Source: Agrocybe praecox
Lineage: Eukaryota > Basidiomycota > Agaricomycetes > Agaricales > Agrocybaceae
NCBI GenBank assembly: GCA_964017145.1
Contig: OZ024843.1
Coordinates: 859,001 to 923,000, forward strand
Reading direction: 5' to 3'
DNA: 64,000 nucleotides
In this document: positions 23,441-35,558 of the stretch, in pieces
How positions within the stretch are numbered: position 1 is the first letter of the stretch
Layout of the letters: every line of letters starts with the position of its first letter
Made by a program: the position numbers and the translations under genes
Notes under the pieces: model-generated
What the model saw: only the letters and a program-made list of their open reading frames with translations
What the model was told of the DNA's origin: nothing
The model's database searches: none

Positions 23441-26117
23441 GTCGATAAAGAATTAGAATTTGTTACTAGACGTACTGAACGATTTGGTTTAAAGGGCAAT
23501 TACTGATTTTTGCAGGCACGTGGTCTTCATCTTATCAATCATTTCTCAAAAAGGCAATTTCTCATTAGTAAAATATCAGCTCCTTTAGGCTTGCAGGAAA
23601 AACCATGAGAAATCGCAGCGAGTCATTATTCAACATTTTCATACCGCCCGCCATACCAGGCGTTACTCACATCGGCTTATGTAGTGCCCCAGTTCACGGT
23701 TCTGAAGAATTCGTTCCTAAGTCTCTTATCTGGCCCATCCGTCAGGTAGTAATAGCCACAGCCGTCGCCTACTAGAATGGTCTTAGGCTTTTAGTTCGTC
23801 TAGACTTTGAAAGTCTAAAATTATCCAGCTAGTTGGGAAGCCGGGACTGATTTTTATAAACACATGGTATGTAGAGACGCCGGAAGACACAGCGATGGCG
23901 TCTGATGGCGTTGCATAAGATTTGGCACTCGCTTTCGTGGTGGCCCCGTGGTGCCAAGTGGCCGCCTGCCATTTCGCCGATGATATTTCATCTCCGAAGT
24001 AAGTGCCTTCACGCGAGGCATAGTATTTTCCGGCATCGTTTCTTTTACCCTTACATACAAACCGGAACATGAACATGAAAACTGGTCATTCGTTCTCCAC
24101 TTGTTCGCCTTGATATCAACCAAAATATTTATACATACAGCTTCTTTTGAAATAGCAATAGTCACCGAAGGGACAACTAGTACCAGTCACCTGGAGTTGT
24201 GTATCTTGGAGATGTATACCGGTCCGAGCTGATGCCGAAGCTCTCTACGATATTAACTAAGTATATTTAGAAAAGTTTAAGCGACTTACAGACTCGCCCC
24301 AAGATGCTTGTTCTGCAAAAGTTGTCTAGATAGCAGCAAGCCAACAAGCGCCGAGATCTAGCACCCACTGGCAGGCCTCTAGATTTTTCTTGACAGTCAC
24401 GTCGATAAGATAAATCAAAGGATTTAAAGCTTCCTACCTAGAGTCACTATCGGAAGTTCGGAAGCAACGACCGCACATCTCTCGTTTGTCTGATAAAATA
24501 TGCATGATTAGATCAATGGGGTAATTAGTACAGCGTCTGCCACACATATTGAAACAAGCATTGCCCCTACTAGACTTTTTTTAATGCGGTTAGCTCAAAC
24601 GTTCGTCTAGCCTAAGGTTGCCTCTTTTTTTCGGTCCTCCAATGGTCGGATCAAACATATATTATCATGCTGTTATCGTGCTGACTTCGGAGGCTGTTGC
24701 CTAGTACGATTCCATGTACGTAAGTATAAGCTTATTTGTGACAGATCCCGCTATGTGCATAGCCTGACCTGTTTAAATTTGTGCTGAAAAAGTCTCAAAC
24801 ACGTCCTTTCTGACTGAATACTGATAGTACTGATACCTTGAAATAGACGCCAAAATCCGATTCAATCTCCGTAGTAGACATAATAGCTACGGATCGTGAC
24901 CACCTTATAACGTTCTGTCTTGCCAACTGCCCTGGATCGGGTGAGATCCATCTTCTATATATATGTCCACAGGCGAAGTAATACATCCGAGCCTCAAGGA
25001 TATTGTTGCTTGTTACGATCTTATCGAGCCCGAATAATGGAAAGTTTGAGCAAAGACGTTTCCGTGATCAGGTGCTTCAAATCTGGTTTACATACTCGCC
25101 TGCTGTTTTCGTCGATGTTTTATCTGATGAAAACGTCACTGACAGCTCTGGGACTCGACGCACGTCAATCACCGAGGTAGATGAACAGACCGCGAGATCC
25201 ATTAATTAAGTACCTTTCGTGATCGATTCCATCCTGTGAAAGTAAGTACTTTATTGTCAATGTGTTTATTTTTAGATCGGCCACTAGTAGTACTATTACC
25301 CTTACGCTATGTAGTAGAATGTACCTTTGAAATTGGGAGTACAAGCACTTATTCTAGCTTATTCTCCTAGCGGAGCAAGCTGGATAGCCTCGACTCCTGG
25401 GGATACAAAAAGAGAAAGGGAATATGAAGTGATATTATTTCCAACAATATTTAATCACATCAGTGGGAAGACCTATCGTCGCGCAGCGAATAAGATGTTT
25501 TATATCATCCAGGTGAACGAGTGTCATATTGGCCAGTATTGGCCCAGATACCGGTCTACATCGGCGAGCTGGCGGACATTCGTCTGGACTTTACGGAAGA
25601 ACAAGGTCATGAACTATTACGTCCGAATTTAAAAGTGTTTTCAAGGAGTGTCATCTGTTTGGCATTATAATATTATAACATTGTTGTCTTCTAGTACATT
25701 ATAGGTGTCAGACCGTGCATGACGAGATCTCTTGGAATTCCCCAATTCGCGAGGAAGATGAACATTAAACTGGTCACCACCATTGATTTTGAGCGCTCGG
25801 ACAAAATATAACGTACGCAATTCCCCTTCCAATCAGTGATTTTCTAATTGGAGTAAATAGAAACGTTATCGCGTGCCTCTGGAGCGCACATTATATACAT
25901 AGGCGACGGTCAGGGACTCCGGGCAGTTCCTCATAGGTACGCTTGACCGGGAGCCCCGACTCGGAATCTCGGGAAAACCGGCATTTCTAGTAAAAAGTGC
26001 TCCCTTTTGGAAGCCGGCGGCATTCCACGTGCTCTATCTGATGGGGCTATCCAAAAAGGGAAGAACAGACCATCTCGAATAACCGAACCGGTTTCTCTCA
26101 GGTCGTCCTTCACTAGT
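23441..26117. other. Long intergenic region between divergent genes
   Basis: About 2.7 kb between the starts of EMW1 (-) and the acidic protein gene (+). Scattered open frames (for example 23854-24165 minus and 25327-25632 plus) have no recognisable motif and do not splice into anything longer. AT-rich tracts and TAAGTA repeats are present. I could not find inverted-repeat ends or an RNA gene. Confidence 0.4.
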
Positions 26118-27408
26118 ATGACGGATCCTCGACTTAGTACTGTCTTCGACTACGCGAATCTCAGACTACATACAGACGGCACTCGTGTCTATCAAAAATC
26201 AAGTAACCTTAGACCGCATCTCGTCAGGACCGTCGTTCAGGATTCACGGTCAAATTGGATAGCCAAAGATGCAGGAGGTTCTGGAAAGGTTCGCACTCAC
26301 AGAAAGATACGGAAGGAACCTGTAGAAAATGAGGAAACTGAGGAGCAAGGTGCTGCCAGTGCAAATGAGGGCCAGCCAGAAGAGGAGGAGGAGGAGGAGG
26401 AGGAGGAGGAAGACGAATCAGAAGCCAGCGGCAAGAAACGCAAATCCAAACTTAAAAGTCACCAAATACGCATGGCCAAACGACAGAAATATATCAACGA
26501 TTTTGACTATCTAGCACCGTATACCCCACCCTCAAGTGCTGCTAGCGTCAATACGTCTGGATTACCCGAGCCTTCTGCAGTACGTCTCCACTGTTTTAAC
26601 AGCCTATAGATCGTCCTTGTCTTTATGTGCTAACTTACTATTTAGGATCTTTTAAATGTTATACACAGATTCGCATCCGAGTTTTACCATGAACGCGGGC
26701 AACTACTGAACATTTCCCGTCAGTATCGAAGAGAGAAAAAAGAACGAACTCTTCGAAGGCTAGGATTAAGCAATTTTGACAATCACGACACTCCTGGATC
26801 AGATTCAGACTCAGGTTCAGGATCTGACTCTGATTCTGAAGGGAGCTCGTCCGAAAGCTCTTCAGAACAAACAGAAGGCGACGATGAAGATGAAGAACAG
26901 GAAGACGATAAAGACGGTACCTCAAGTGATTCTGGAGATATAGAACCCCCGATTAAGGCCAAGTCTCGCGACATCAAAGGGAAGGGAAAGGAAAGTGCAT
27001 CTCGTAAAGGGTCCAAGTACAAGCGCGACGATAATCTATACATTGACATGTACAAGATGTTCGATGGTTCTGCTATGATGGCCTTAGGTGGGTTCCTTCG
27101 CAAAATGCCCGACTTTTTTTGTTTTTTGACTTTTGTTTTTTGACTTTTTCCATTCCCAAGGTATGCTGGTTCAAGAACAAATTGCACAAATGCTGAATCC
27201 GACAATGCCCGAAGCTTGGAAAGAAGAGATGCAAAAAGTATATCAAAATGACACGGTCAATCCAGGCTCTCAAAACGATTCCTTGGGCAAAGATCTTGAC
27301 GTCGAAGCCGCAACTGCAGCACCGCCATCCAGAAGTTCATCTTCTGCAAATATACACCAATCGGCGGATGTTCTAGAAAACGAAGGGGAAACCCCCGAAT
27401 CTCCGTAG
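26118..27408 (+). CDS. Acidic, charged nuclear-type protein of unknown function
   Basis: I do not recognise this family. Three exons join in frame through introns beginning after GLPEPSA (GTACGT donor, GCTAAC branch site) and after MFDGSAMMALG. The protein opens MTDPRLSTVFDYANLRLHTD. It has a basic patch (GKVRTHRKIRKEP), a Glu run from a GAG repeat near 26.38 kb, and a nuclear-localisation-like KKRKSKLKSHQIRMAKRQKY. A conserved-looking helix follows (LLNVIHRFASEFYHERGQLL), then a long Ser/Asp/Glu tract. A final structured block includes YIDMYKMFDGSAMMALGMLV and VQEQIAQMLNPTMPEAWKEE. The layout of short ordered blocks between acidic linkers suggests a chromatin or transcription factor subunit, which is inference only. 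Confidence 0.68.
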
Positions 27409-28104
27409 GAAAGACGTCCACGTCCACCACCGACATTTTCACTGCCGCTAAATTGCTTATACCATTTTAGCGTCCCCGAATTTCACCCTCTCGTTTAACC
27501 ATGGAACACCCAAATCCATTCTCCTGTTAGCACAACTTCCAAATATTGACCGGCCGACGCTATCAGCAAATTTCCATATCTTTGTGTGAATCCTCAAGCG
27601 TCTCAAGCGGACTTGTGCCAACCTGACCAAGGTTGCCGGGAGGCCGATGCATAATGACACCGTCTCGACTCTCAAAGACTCGAATTCAGGCTACCCGTGG
27701 GGGCCACAGCCATCTCTTCGAGGTGTTTTTCTTTTGACATGTGTATATATCTTCGTGAATTTTATCTTGTCTCAAGAGAACTCATTTTTTGATCTGGTAA
27801 TTACAGCCCATTCTCGTCTCGTACGGAATAGCAAGCTGACGTTCATTCCTCTGTTTTTGGGGAACAGATCGAAGAGTTGCCATGGTCACTGCGGTCTTAT
27901 GACTGGACTCAACATGATAATAATAAAATCACTCGTGTTGTAGCAAGTTTTGTGCGAATCCCAGTTGCTGTTACATGGTGTGAGGTAGTGTTGCTCCTGC
28001 GTGCTGTGTCGTCTATACAAATCTTGCTTCGCACAAAGAATCCCCGAAGAGCAAAAAGTGTATATTAAACATGATAACGAGACATAGGATGGAGTAGGAT
28101 GTAA
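27409..28104. other. Convergent intergenic spacer
   Basis: About 700 bp between the acidic-protein gene (+) and the 3' end of mitochondrial uL13 (-). A plus-strand open frame at 27647-27943 shows a hydrophobic stretch but no recognisable family or splice partner. No other feature is supportable. Confidence 0.4.
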
Positions 28105-28795
28105 TCAAGACGAGTTCTTGCTTTCTGCCAGCAATTTGAGTGATTCGGATGTTGTAGGTGTTGAGGGGTTGTAGTCGGCTGGTAGTGTGCCATCGTCCCA
28201 ACTCCGCATTATGTTGCCCCCAAGAATACCCATTCGATGGGCAGGGAAGATTTTGAGGCGTTCTAGACGGCGTTCTCGAAGCTTATTCTTGGGTAACATG
28301 CCTGATACTGCCTGTCGGATGATCTGTGTGTGCGAGAGAGCAAGAACGGGCGTGTAAAGACTCTGAACCCATAGAAAGGTAAAAGGTACGCACCTCGTCA
28401 GGGTTTTTATCCATCATGGCCTTGTAAGGGGTTTCTTTCAGACCACCAGCGAACATGGAATGCTTCCGGAACAACAGCTGCTCAGACTTCCTCCCAGTCA
28501 CTTTCACGTTCTTTGAGTTTGTTACAATCACATAGTCGCCACAGTCGACTGATAAATGCATTAAGCATAATTTATACATGTTTATGATAGGAACACGTAC
28601 CACTAGGGTCATAGATAGGCTTGTGCTTGCCCATTAACACCAGAGCAATCCTCTCGGCCAATTTACCAAGAACACGGTCACTGGCATCGACATGGTGCCA
28701 GACGCGCGCGTAGGCAAGCGCAGTCTATATAAATTAGGTCAGATTTTGTTCCCCGCTAGCTATAAAACACGTACGTTGCCAACGACTTGGGACAT
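28105..28795 (-). CDS. Mitochondrial large ribosomal subunit protein uL13m
   Basis: This is the bacterial-type L13 protein of the mitochondrial large subunit. Four exons join in frame. MSQVVGN joins to [20 protein letters not shown] and [18 protein letters not shown]. The next exon carries the hallmark [18 protein letters not shown] and [20 protein letters not shown], and the last gives [20 protein letters not shown] and [13 protein letters not shown] before the stop. Each intron has GT-AG ends. The L13 signature (V-N-A/S-x-x-V-x-V-T-G-x-K) and the MLPKNKLR block are unmistakable. The N-terminus is short, and no long targeting peptide is obvious. Length (about 170-180 residues) fits mitochondrial L13. 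Confidence 0.92.
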
Positions 28796-29159
28796 AACTT
28801 TGAGGACGTTGCAAATGTCGTTGACGAGAAGGATTTCTGTTTCGGGCGCATCGGAAAAGTTTCCCACGAAAATATGGGCATCATGTCTGACGTGCTGAGC
28901 CGAAAAGGGTCACTGTCCACCACCTCTTCAATGTCGCGCTCTTACATCTCTAAAAATTCCCAGCCTTTCCTAATAATTACTGCTCTATAGAATCCCTGAA
29001 GTTTTCTCTGCGTGAGCAGTTTGCACGAAAAATCTACTGGCGACAATTGGTCACCGCTGTGGCGATCTCTATGGCTATCTGTAATATGAATTACGGTATA
29101 CATACTGTACCATTCAAATTCCAAATACCTGCGACACATCTATCTTTGGAAGAAAAAAT

Positions 29160-31000
29160 GTTGGGGCGCAAAGGCTGAGACTGATGAACTTGTACAACTT
29201 TCAGCTGGGCTTCACGGACTTCAGCTCCTCATACATATATTGGAGTCGTCGTTCTTTCTCTAAACATACGAACCAATGCACTACGGATATTGCTAGCCGC
29301 AAAACTGCGCTTCACGAGGCTAGTCTCCCATATCAAACTAGGCCGTCTTCCAGTGATTCCCAAAAAGGCCTCAAAAGGTCACCTTGGCTTCGTCATGAAT
29401 CCGGATCTGTCAATCCACCCATGAACTCTTTTACAATTAGGGCGTCGAGACTTTGTCCAGCCATTCTCTTGCGGCTCTAAGGAGACGACTGCGGAGAATT
29501 TTCACTGCAAATATTTCTACCTTTATCTCGGGGAAGTCAGCTCCTTCCCTTCTTTTGCCATGGTCCAGGTGTCCTATCGGCTTTTAAAGGATATGTGCGA
29601 GCTATGGTGTGCTACAAGGCATCTTGCCAGCACGGGGAAACGGTGGTGCAATGTCCTTAGCGATCAGACTCAGGAAACGACAAGTTAGTCAAACCGTGGT
29701 TTCTTTAGATCTTGGCCCTCTTCCTGGTACGCGAATTGAACTGCGGCTTCTGTTCCACGTCTTATGAATGGAACTGGCTAATCATAAACATGAGACTATG
29801 GTCCAGTTTCTTGGTTGATCAACTTTACTATTCACGAAGATGCATCGCGCGCACAGAGATACCATCAAACTTTACTATCATGCGTGCGACTCGTCTTGAC
29901 CTGGTCAGGAGCACCTTTCGCCATCCTGAATTTCGACAGGGTAAGCAAGTGTCTAACTCTCGCGTGAAATTTCGCAGTGGCACAGGCTGCCGGTAATTAC
30001 ACGATACCACAACCGTTTTCAGACAATTTTTACCCTTTTCCTCTTGAAATTGCAACGGGGGCCGTGATGCGGGAAAACTATCGGGATTCGTAATATCTGA
30101 TATGCTTCAGACTCAAGGACGCCGGGATTTTATTGAATCTGTCATCTATTTTTTCCAGCTATTTTACGCGCAACATGGCGTCAAAGGAACTGCGTTCTAT
30201 CTGAGCAAAAGTTTGGAAGTCTGATTTTCCGCCTGGGCTGATCATATGGTCGGCAAGAGAAGACCTAAGAACAAGACGCCGCCCATGTTTCTCCATCTGT
30301 TGGACTCTTCTTCGATTCTCAAGCTTTCTCAAGGTCTCAGAATAGTATTCACCTGAACAGAGACTGCATCCAGGACCAATGCATCTCACACCACATGAAC
30401 GTGAAAGGTTTGTCATACGTATGTGTGTCGGCCTAAGTAACGTGTATCGCTAATAAGAAACTTTACTCCAGCTGACGTTGGAATGTTGTTGGCTGTGCAT
30501 TACGGTTGCTTCAATGAAAAAAGCCACACTGGCTGTTCCCTTTGACTCATGCTAGGAAGAATTGAACATGCGCGACTACGTCCCGTCAGGACTTTGCCGA
30601 CCTTTTACCTGTTCCTGTATCTTGGATGGCTTTTCCTGTGAAAGGAAAAGTGCCCTCACCAAAGCTATAAACAAACTTTATAAGACAGACGCCATAGTTT
30701 AACCAGAGATTCTCTCCGTATCCCAAGAATAATTCGGCAATCGACGAAGCCACTCGGTTGACTATCGCGTATACGTCTGAGGAGGAAGAAGGCTTAGCCC
30801 ACTGTCGATGTCATATACTTGAAATCTTTTCTGATGAATCTTATGTGAAAAGCCTCAAATACACTCACACCGGTTTTCATTAAGGCGCACTCTATTGATA
30901 TCAAATCTTATTCCAGGACGAGCAACGTATCGACATCGCGCTACTCGTCGCCAAGATGATAATATTGGTGTTAGTCGTTAGAGCCGTCCTGAAACTAATT
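29160..31000 (+). pseudogene. Probable decayed protein-coding gene
   Basis: No intact gene is present, but the plus strand shows several protein-like stretches in shifting frames. These include ELVQLSAGLHGLQLLIHIL near 29.2 kb, LRILLAAKLRFTRLVSHIKL then RLPVIPKKASKGHLGFVMNP near 29.3 kb, SFAMVQVSYRLLKDMCELWC near 29.6 kb, GPLPGTRIELRLLFHVL near 29.7 kb, and AIDEATRLTIAYTSEEEE near 30.75 kb. The stretches are separated by stops and frame changes that short introns do not explain. The family is not recognised. The region may equally be a diverged transposon-captured gene. Limits are approximate. Confidence 0.35.
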
Positions 31001-31578
31001 TCGGCCTTGAGTAATTTCACACTGCAACTATACACAAGACTCAGAGCATGGGAGAGTTTAAACGAAAGAATAGGCTCCACATAAAAAAACGATGTGGTCC
31101 GTTTGACACTATCCTGTGGTTTTTTCCCTCAATGTGATCGCAAACCAGGTCCGCTAAACGGGTTTGCGGCGCCTACCAACATGTCCACCATCGAACCAGG
31201 GTCTTCGCTCTGACGATGCATGTGGGAAGAGAGGTCCTCGGTAACGGCAACCGTGTCGATTTTCACAATTTCCTGCCTGCCTCGCGGCGGACAGTGCTCT
31301 TCTCTGCTCCAAGAATAATATGATGCATAGCATTTATGTCGGACATTTGGTTAGAGGGATGAGTAATGCCACTTTGCCTCGGTGATTTTCAATGACTCAG
31401 ACAGAGAAAATGGATGTATAGCATGGTACAGCTTCTGCAATTTATTATCGGAATTTCAGAATTGAATTTTTTTAATGGAATTATTAGCAAATGATAATAC
31501 AAAAATAAATAAATAACATGTTATTACATACTCATACACCGAGGGTCCTCGTCCAAAGATTCCGTCGCAAGTCCGATC

Positions 31579-33644
31579 TTATCTCGCCTCAAGAAGAGGG
31601 AGAAACTCCGGGACTTTCCCAAACTCGAATTTTTCATTTTTGAAAGCCTCTAGAACACCTTTCGAAAGCAGGTCTGCGTAACCATCTTTTAGAGGATCAT
31701 CGTAAGGAGTACTGATTTTCAAACTGTTATATTTGCCCATGAGCGACGCAAAATCTGATGTACCACCAGACGTTGAAGTTGCTGATTTCATCTCTGCAGA
31801 TATCGAAGGCGCAGTGGGTGCGAACGCAGAGATAGGTTGTGTAGGTTGGGCACCAAAGGCACTAGTATTTGTTTGGGTACCGAAGGCTGACGGGGCCCCA
31901 AATACAGATGTAGCCTGTTGGGGATTCGAAAAGCCAGATTGACCGAAGACTGATTTGGGTGTACCACCAGGATTACCAAACACCGAGGTGGGTGCTGTTG
32001 TCGTGTTCGTACTCCCAAATACCGAAGTAGGCGCTGGGTTTGCGTCTGTTTTACCGAAAACTGAGGTCGAAGGCGTAGGGTTATTAAAAGCAGAAGAATT
32101 AGAAGCAAACGCCGACGGCGTTTGCGTTTGGGGCTGTCCAAAGGTAGAGGGCGCGCCAAACACAGACCCAGAATTATTCTGCGCGCCTGGGGTACCAAAC
32201 ACGGACGTGCTTCCCGTTGCTGGCGTTCCAAATACACTTGTACTAGCCGCCGGTTGGCCAAAAACGCTTGTAGAAGCCGCTGGGGCAGGCTGGCCAAATA
32301 CACTAGTGGTTGTAGTCGGTTGCGCGGGTTGTCCAAATACACTAGTGGTTGCTGGAGCAGGTTGTCCGAACACACTAGTGGCTGCTGGCGCAGGTTGTCC
32401 GAATACACTAGTGGTTGTATTAGTGGCGGGTTGCCCAAACACACTGGTAGTAGCCGCAGGTGCAGGTTGCCTGAATACACTAGTCGTAGCTGCTGGCACA
32501 GGCTGCCCAAATGATGGTTGTCCAAATACCGAACCACCGGATGGATTTGATTGAGCTAAAGACGCAAAAGCAGATGGTTTTCCTGCGAAAGCCGAAAAAG
32601 CCCCCCCTCCACCCCCACTAGTACCGCCTGGTGTACTACCAAACGCTGATGGCGCAGATCCACTGAATGCACTAAAAGCTCCCGATGCAGGTTTTATAAC
32701 AGACGAGGAAGAATTCTGCGCTGCTTGCCCAAATGCAGAAGGCTGACCGAAAGCAGATGTGGTGGTTGTCGTTGAAGGTTGCCCGAAAACTGACGCTGGC
32801 TGACCGAAGGCGGAAGTCGTAGGCTGCCCGAATACGCTCGTCGTTCCAGTTCCTGGGGTAGATGTTTGACCAAACGCAGGTTGGCCAAAAGCTGATGTTG
32901 TCGCTGGCTTTCCAAACACCGAAGTACTCGTTGTATTTCCAAAAACCGACGGTGTACTTGCGCTGCCGAAGGCGGAAGATGTCGAGCCAAATCCTGTAGT
33001 TCCGAATGCAGACTTTCCAGATTCCTCCGTGGTTTTCTTTTCAAGAAGAGTTGCACGATAAACTTCATTTGCAGCCGCTATTTGGTTTGATTCATATGCC
33101 ATCTATATAGGATTAGTTCACTCGAAGTTTCTGACCCTATGGTTGGGACGTACATATTCATTCAACTTCCCAGTTTTTACAGCTTCGAACGCCTTCACGC
33201 GTAGCTCTTCAGGCGACTCGTCCAATCCTGATATTAGCTGTGGTTCGTATTTTGCTGGTGCGTACGATGATAACGGCCAGATTGGTTTATCAACAGTCAT
33301 GTCGTTCCTCATTTGAATCTTTCTGAATACGTTGGGACTGAGACTGACGAACGGATGCGCATGTATGCAAAATCTCTTACTGAGCTGAATTCGGGTCATC
33401 GTCAACTGCAGGAGCAGCAGCAGAGGTTGTTGCCCTATTCCACGAGCTACCTAATAGTATTGGTTAACTATATGATTATAATCGCGAGTAGGAACAAACG
33501 CACTTCCAAAAGTCTGCTTCACTGGGTGCTCATTTCGACATTCTGTTCCGAATCTACAATTTCCTCTCAGAAAAAATTGACAAACTACCTGAAATAATGT
33601 GTCGTTGTGAGCTAATAGAAAGGTTATTCCTTCGCACTCACCAT
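31579..33644 (-). CDS. NUP42: CCCH-type FG nucleoporin (NUP42-like)
   Basis: This is a nucleoporin of the cytoplasmic face of the pore, where NUP42/NLP1 proteins help the Dbp5-Gle1 step of mRNA export. The coding start is an ATG at 33644-33642 followed at once by GTGAGT; splicing gives MVVCQFFLRGNCRFGTECRN with a CCCH zinc finger (C-x7-C-x5-C-x3-H). Three further exons lead to a domain with WPLSSYAPAKYEPQLISGLD. A long FG region of SVFGQPA and SAFGQP repeats follows, from about 33.0 to 31.85 kb. The C-terminus reads KNEKFEFGKVPEFLPLLEAR, the typical NUP42 end. It is divergent from TAF4 with about 320 bp between starts. Confidence 0.9.
31850..33000 (-). repeat. FG-repeat coding array (SVFGQPA units)
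   Basis: The nucleoporin coding sequence repeats a motif of roughly 36-48 bases encoding TSVFGQPA or SAFGQP units, most regular between about 32.2 and 32.5 kb. FG repeats of this kind form the permeability barrier of the pore. The near-tandem DNA could recombine and vary in copy number between strains. Confidence 0.75.
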
Positions 33645-33966
33645 TTTGTGCTAAGATCAAAAGGCAGATCTATGCAATCGAAACGCAAGTTGAGCGCAAG
33701 TTGCAGCTCGTGTTCATTGCGCACAACGAATCGATGACATAATCTCCCCGCCTAAATAAATCACGTGATATCATCTGTCGTGAATGCCGTGGTGACTGAC
33801 CAGCGCTACCACCTTCTACACGTCCACTACGTTGCTGCCAGATAGATTATTTCCCCAAACTCCCTCCATTTTCACTCGTGATTGATAGCAGCGAAAGAAA
33901 TACGCAAACAGGACGGTTTTCGGTTGAAATTTAGACTCTTTTACGACTAGAACAAAGAGGTTCAAT
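33645..33966. promoter_or_regulatory. Bidirectional promoter of NUP42 and TAF4
   Basis: About 320 bp separate the two divergent starts. A perfect TCACGTGA palindrome (core CACGTG at 33762-33767) lies near the middle and could serve both genes through a Cbf1-like bHLH factor. No clear TATA box is seen on either side, as is common for housekeeping genes. Regulation is inferred from position and motif. Confidence 0.5.
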
Positions 33967-35558
33967 ATGAAGTCAGAAGAACAGAGTACGACGTCGACAC
34001 CGGCGCCAGCAACACCAGCAACACCGCAAACGCCAATTCAGACATATACAGCGACATGGGCGTCTACACGTACGTGAATCCATCTTTGCGAAACAACATG
34101 ATTGTATCGTGCAAAAAATCATTTTGACCAACGTTCAGCCACAACGGCAATAGATCCAGTACTCCAGCAGCAGCAACAAACACCACAGCAGCAGCAGGCA
34201 CAACATCCTACGTAAACGCACCGTCCATTTCTAGAGACTACGCGTCTTTGTTGAAACGATGTTCTTTCTTGTAACATTTTAGGGCTTCTTATTATCAACC
34301 TTATACCTCGCACTACCCTCAGGCAGCCTATGCCACACATTATCAAGCATATGCCCCTCCGCAACCGGTAACGGCCCAGCAAACTACTACACCAGCAAGA
34401 CCAGCAGTTACTTCGTATCAGACAAGCACATATAGCCTAAGTACGACAACTGCTGCAAACACTGCTGCCAATGCAGCTGCCAACACAAGCAGTAGCGGGA
34501 TGGACACAGCGGATATCGCTACGCTAAATGATGCACTAGGAAGTGCAGGTGTGGACTTAAGGGTGCGTTGAATTTTCAATCTATATCATTATTCGTAATT
34601 TACTTTGTACCCCTTACTTACTCAGGCCGAAGAAGAGTCACTGCAACGGACACACGACAGCCACCAAGCCTATCGATCCTATGAAGATCGAACACGAAAA
34701 CAACCCCCTAAACCTGCCTTTGATACCAGAATTCTCGGCACAACAATGCGCACTATAGGCACTAATCACAAAGTAACGCGAATACCTGAAGAATCAGTAA
34801 ACTACCTCGCCCTGGCCCTCCGTGCAAGGCTACAGGACTTAATAACAGGCATGATTGCTGCCTCACATCATCGGACGGACACCCAGTTCGACCGACCCGC
34901 TTCATCATATGAAGATGGTTCTCCAATGTGGAGTATAGTCGTCCGAAGCGACGTCGCAAAACAACTAGCAGCGTTAGAAAAGATCGAGCGGGAAGAAGAG
35001 ACGAAGGTGCGGAAGGAGCGGAAGGAGCGCGCGGAGATGACGGCTGCACATACAGCAGCCCTCGCTGCGCACGCGAACGGAATGGCAGCGCAAAACGCCG
35101 AAATAACAGACGAAACAGCAGAAGGGAACGTCAAGAAAAAAAGAAAAAAAGACGGCCCTGGAGTTACTGCGAGGAACATGTCTGAAGACGTGCGGAAGAA
35201 GATGTCGAACGCCGTTGCGACACAAGCAGCTGGTCTCGGGGGGAAATACTCATGGATGACAGCTGCTAACTCTACTCCAACACCTAAACCCAAGCCTGCG
35301 GTATCTGCTGCTCCTTCCCCTGCTCCGTCAGGCACACCAGCACCCAGCATCACTCCCGCCTCTGCTGCCCCTGCTGCTAGTACATGGGCTAGACCTTACG
35401 TATCCACCAAAAAACCTGCATCCACTAACTCGAAGGATCCTAATGTAAAAGAAGAAGACGATACAAGAGTCGCAGTTACAATGAGAGACGCCATGTTTGT
35501 CATTGAAAAGGAACGAGGCCATGGAGGAGGGCGAGGAGCTGCCCGTGGCTGGGTGTAA
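33967..35558 (+). CDS. TAF4: Transcription initiation factor TFIID subunit 4
   Basis: TAF4 pairs with TAF12 through a histone-fold and stabilises TFIID. Four exons join in frame: MKSEEQSTTSTPAPATPA, then a Gln/Pro/Ala-rich stretch with repeated CAG codons. Next comes a segment ending in TADIATLNDALGSAGVDLR-like sequence, joined to AEEESLQRTHDSHQAYRSYE. The TAF4 C-terminal domain follows, with RILGTTMRTIGTNHKVTRIP, SVNYLALALRARLQDLITGM and WSIVVRSDVAKQLAALEKIE. A charged helix, a nuclear signal KKKRKKDG, an Ala/Pro linker and a conserved tail (VTMRDAMFVIEKERGHGGGR, ending RGWV) complete it. The 3' end of this gene has a decayed second copy near 39.5 kb. Confidence 0.92.

Noticed and set aside
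24795..25632. Several overlapping frames in the 24.8-25.6 kb spacer
   Set aside because: Short, mutually overlapping, without recognisable motifs or convincing splice sites joining them.
31788..32537. Long Leu/Arg-rich frame on the minus strand and Val/Gly-rich frames on the plus strand
   Set aside because: They are shadows of the repetitive FG-repeat coding sequence.
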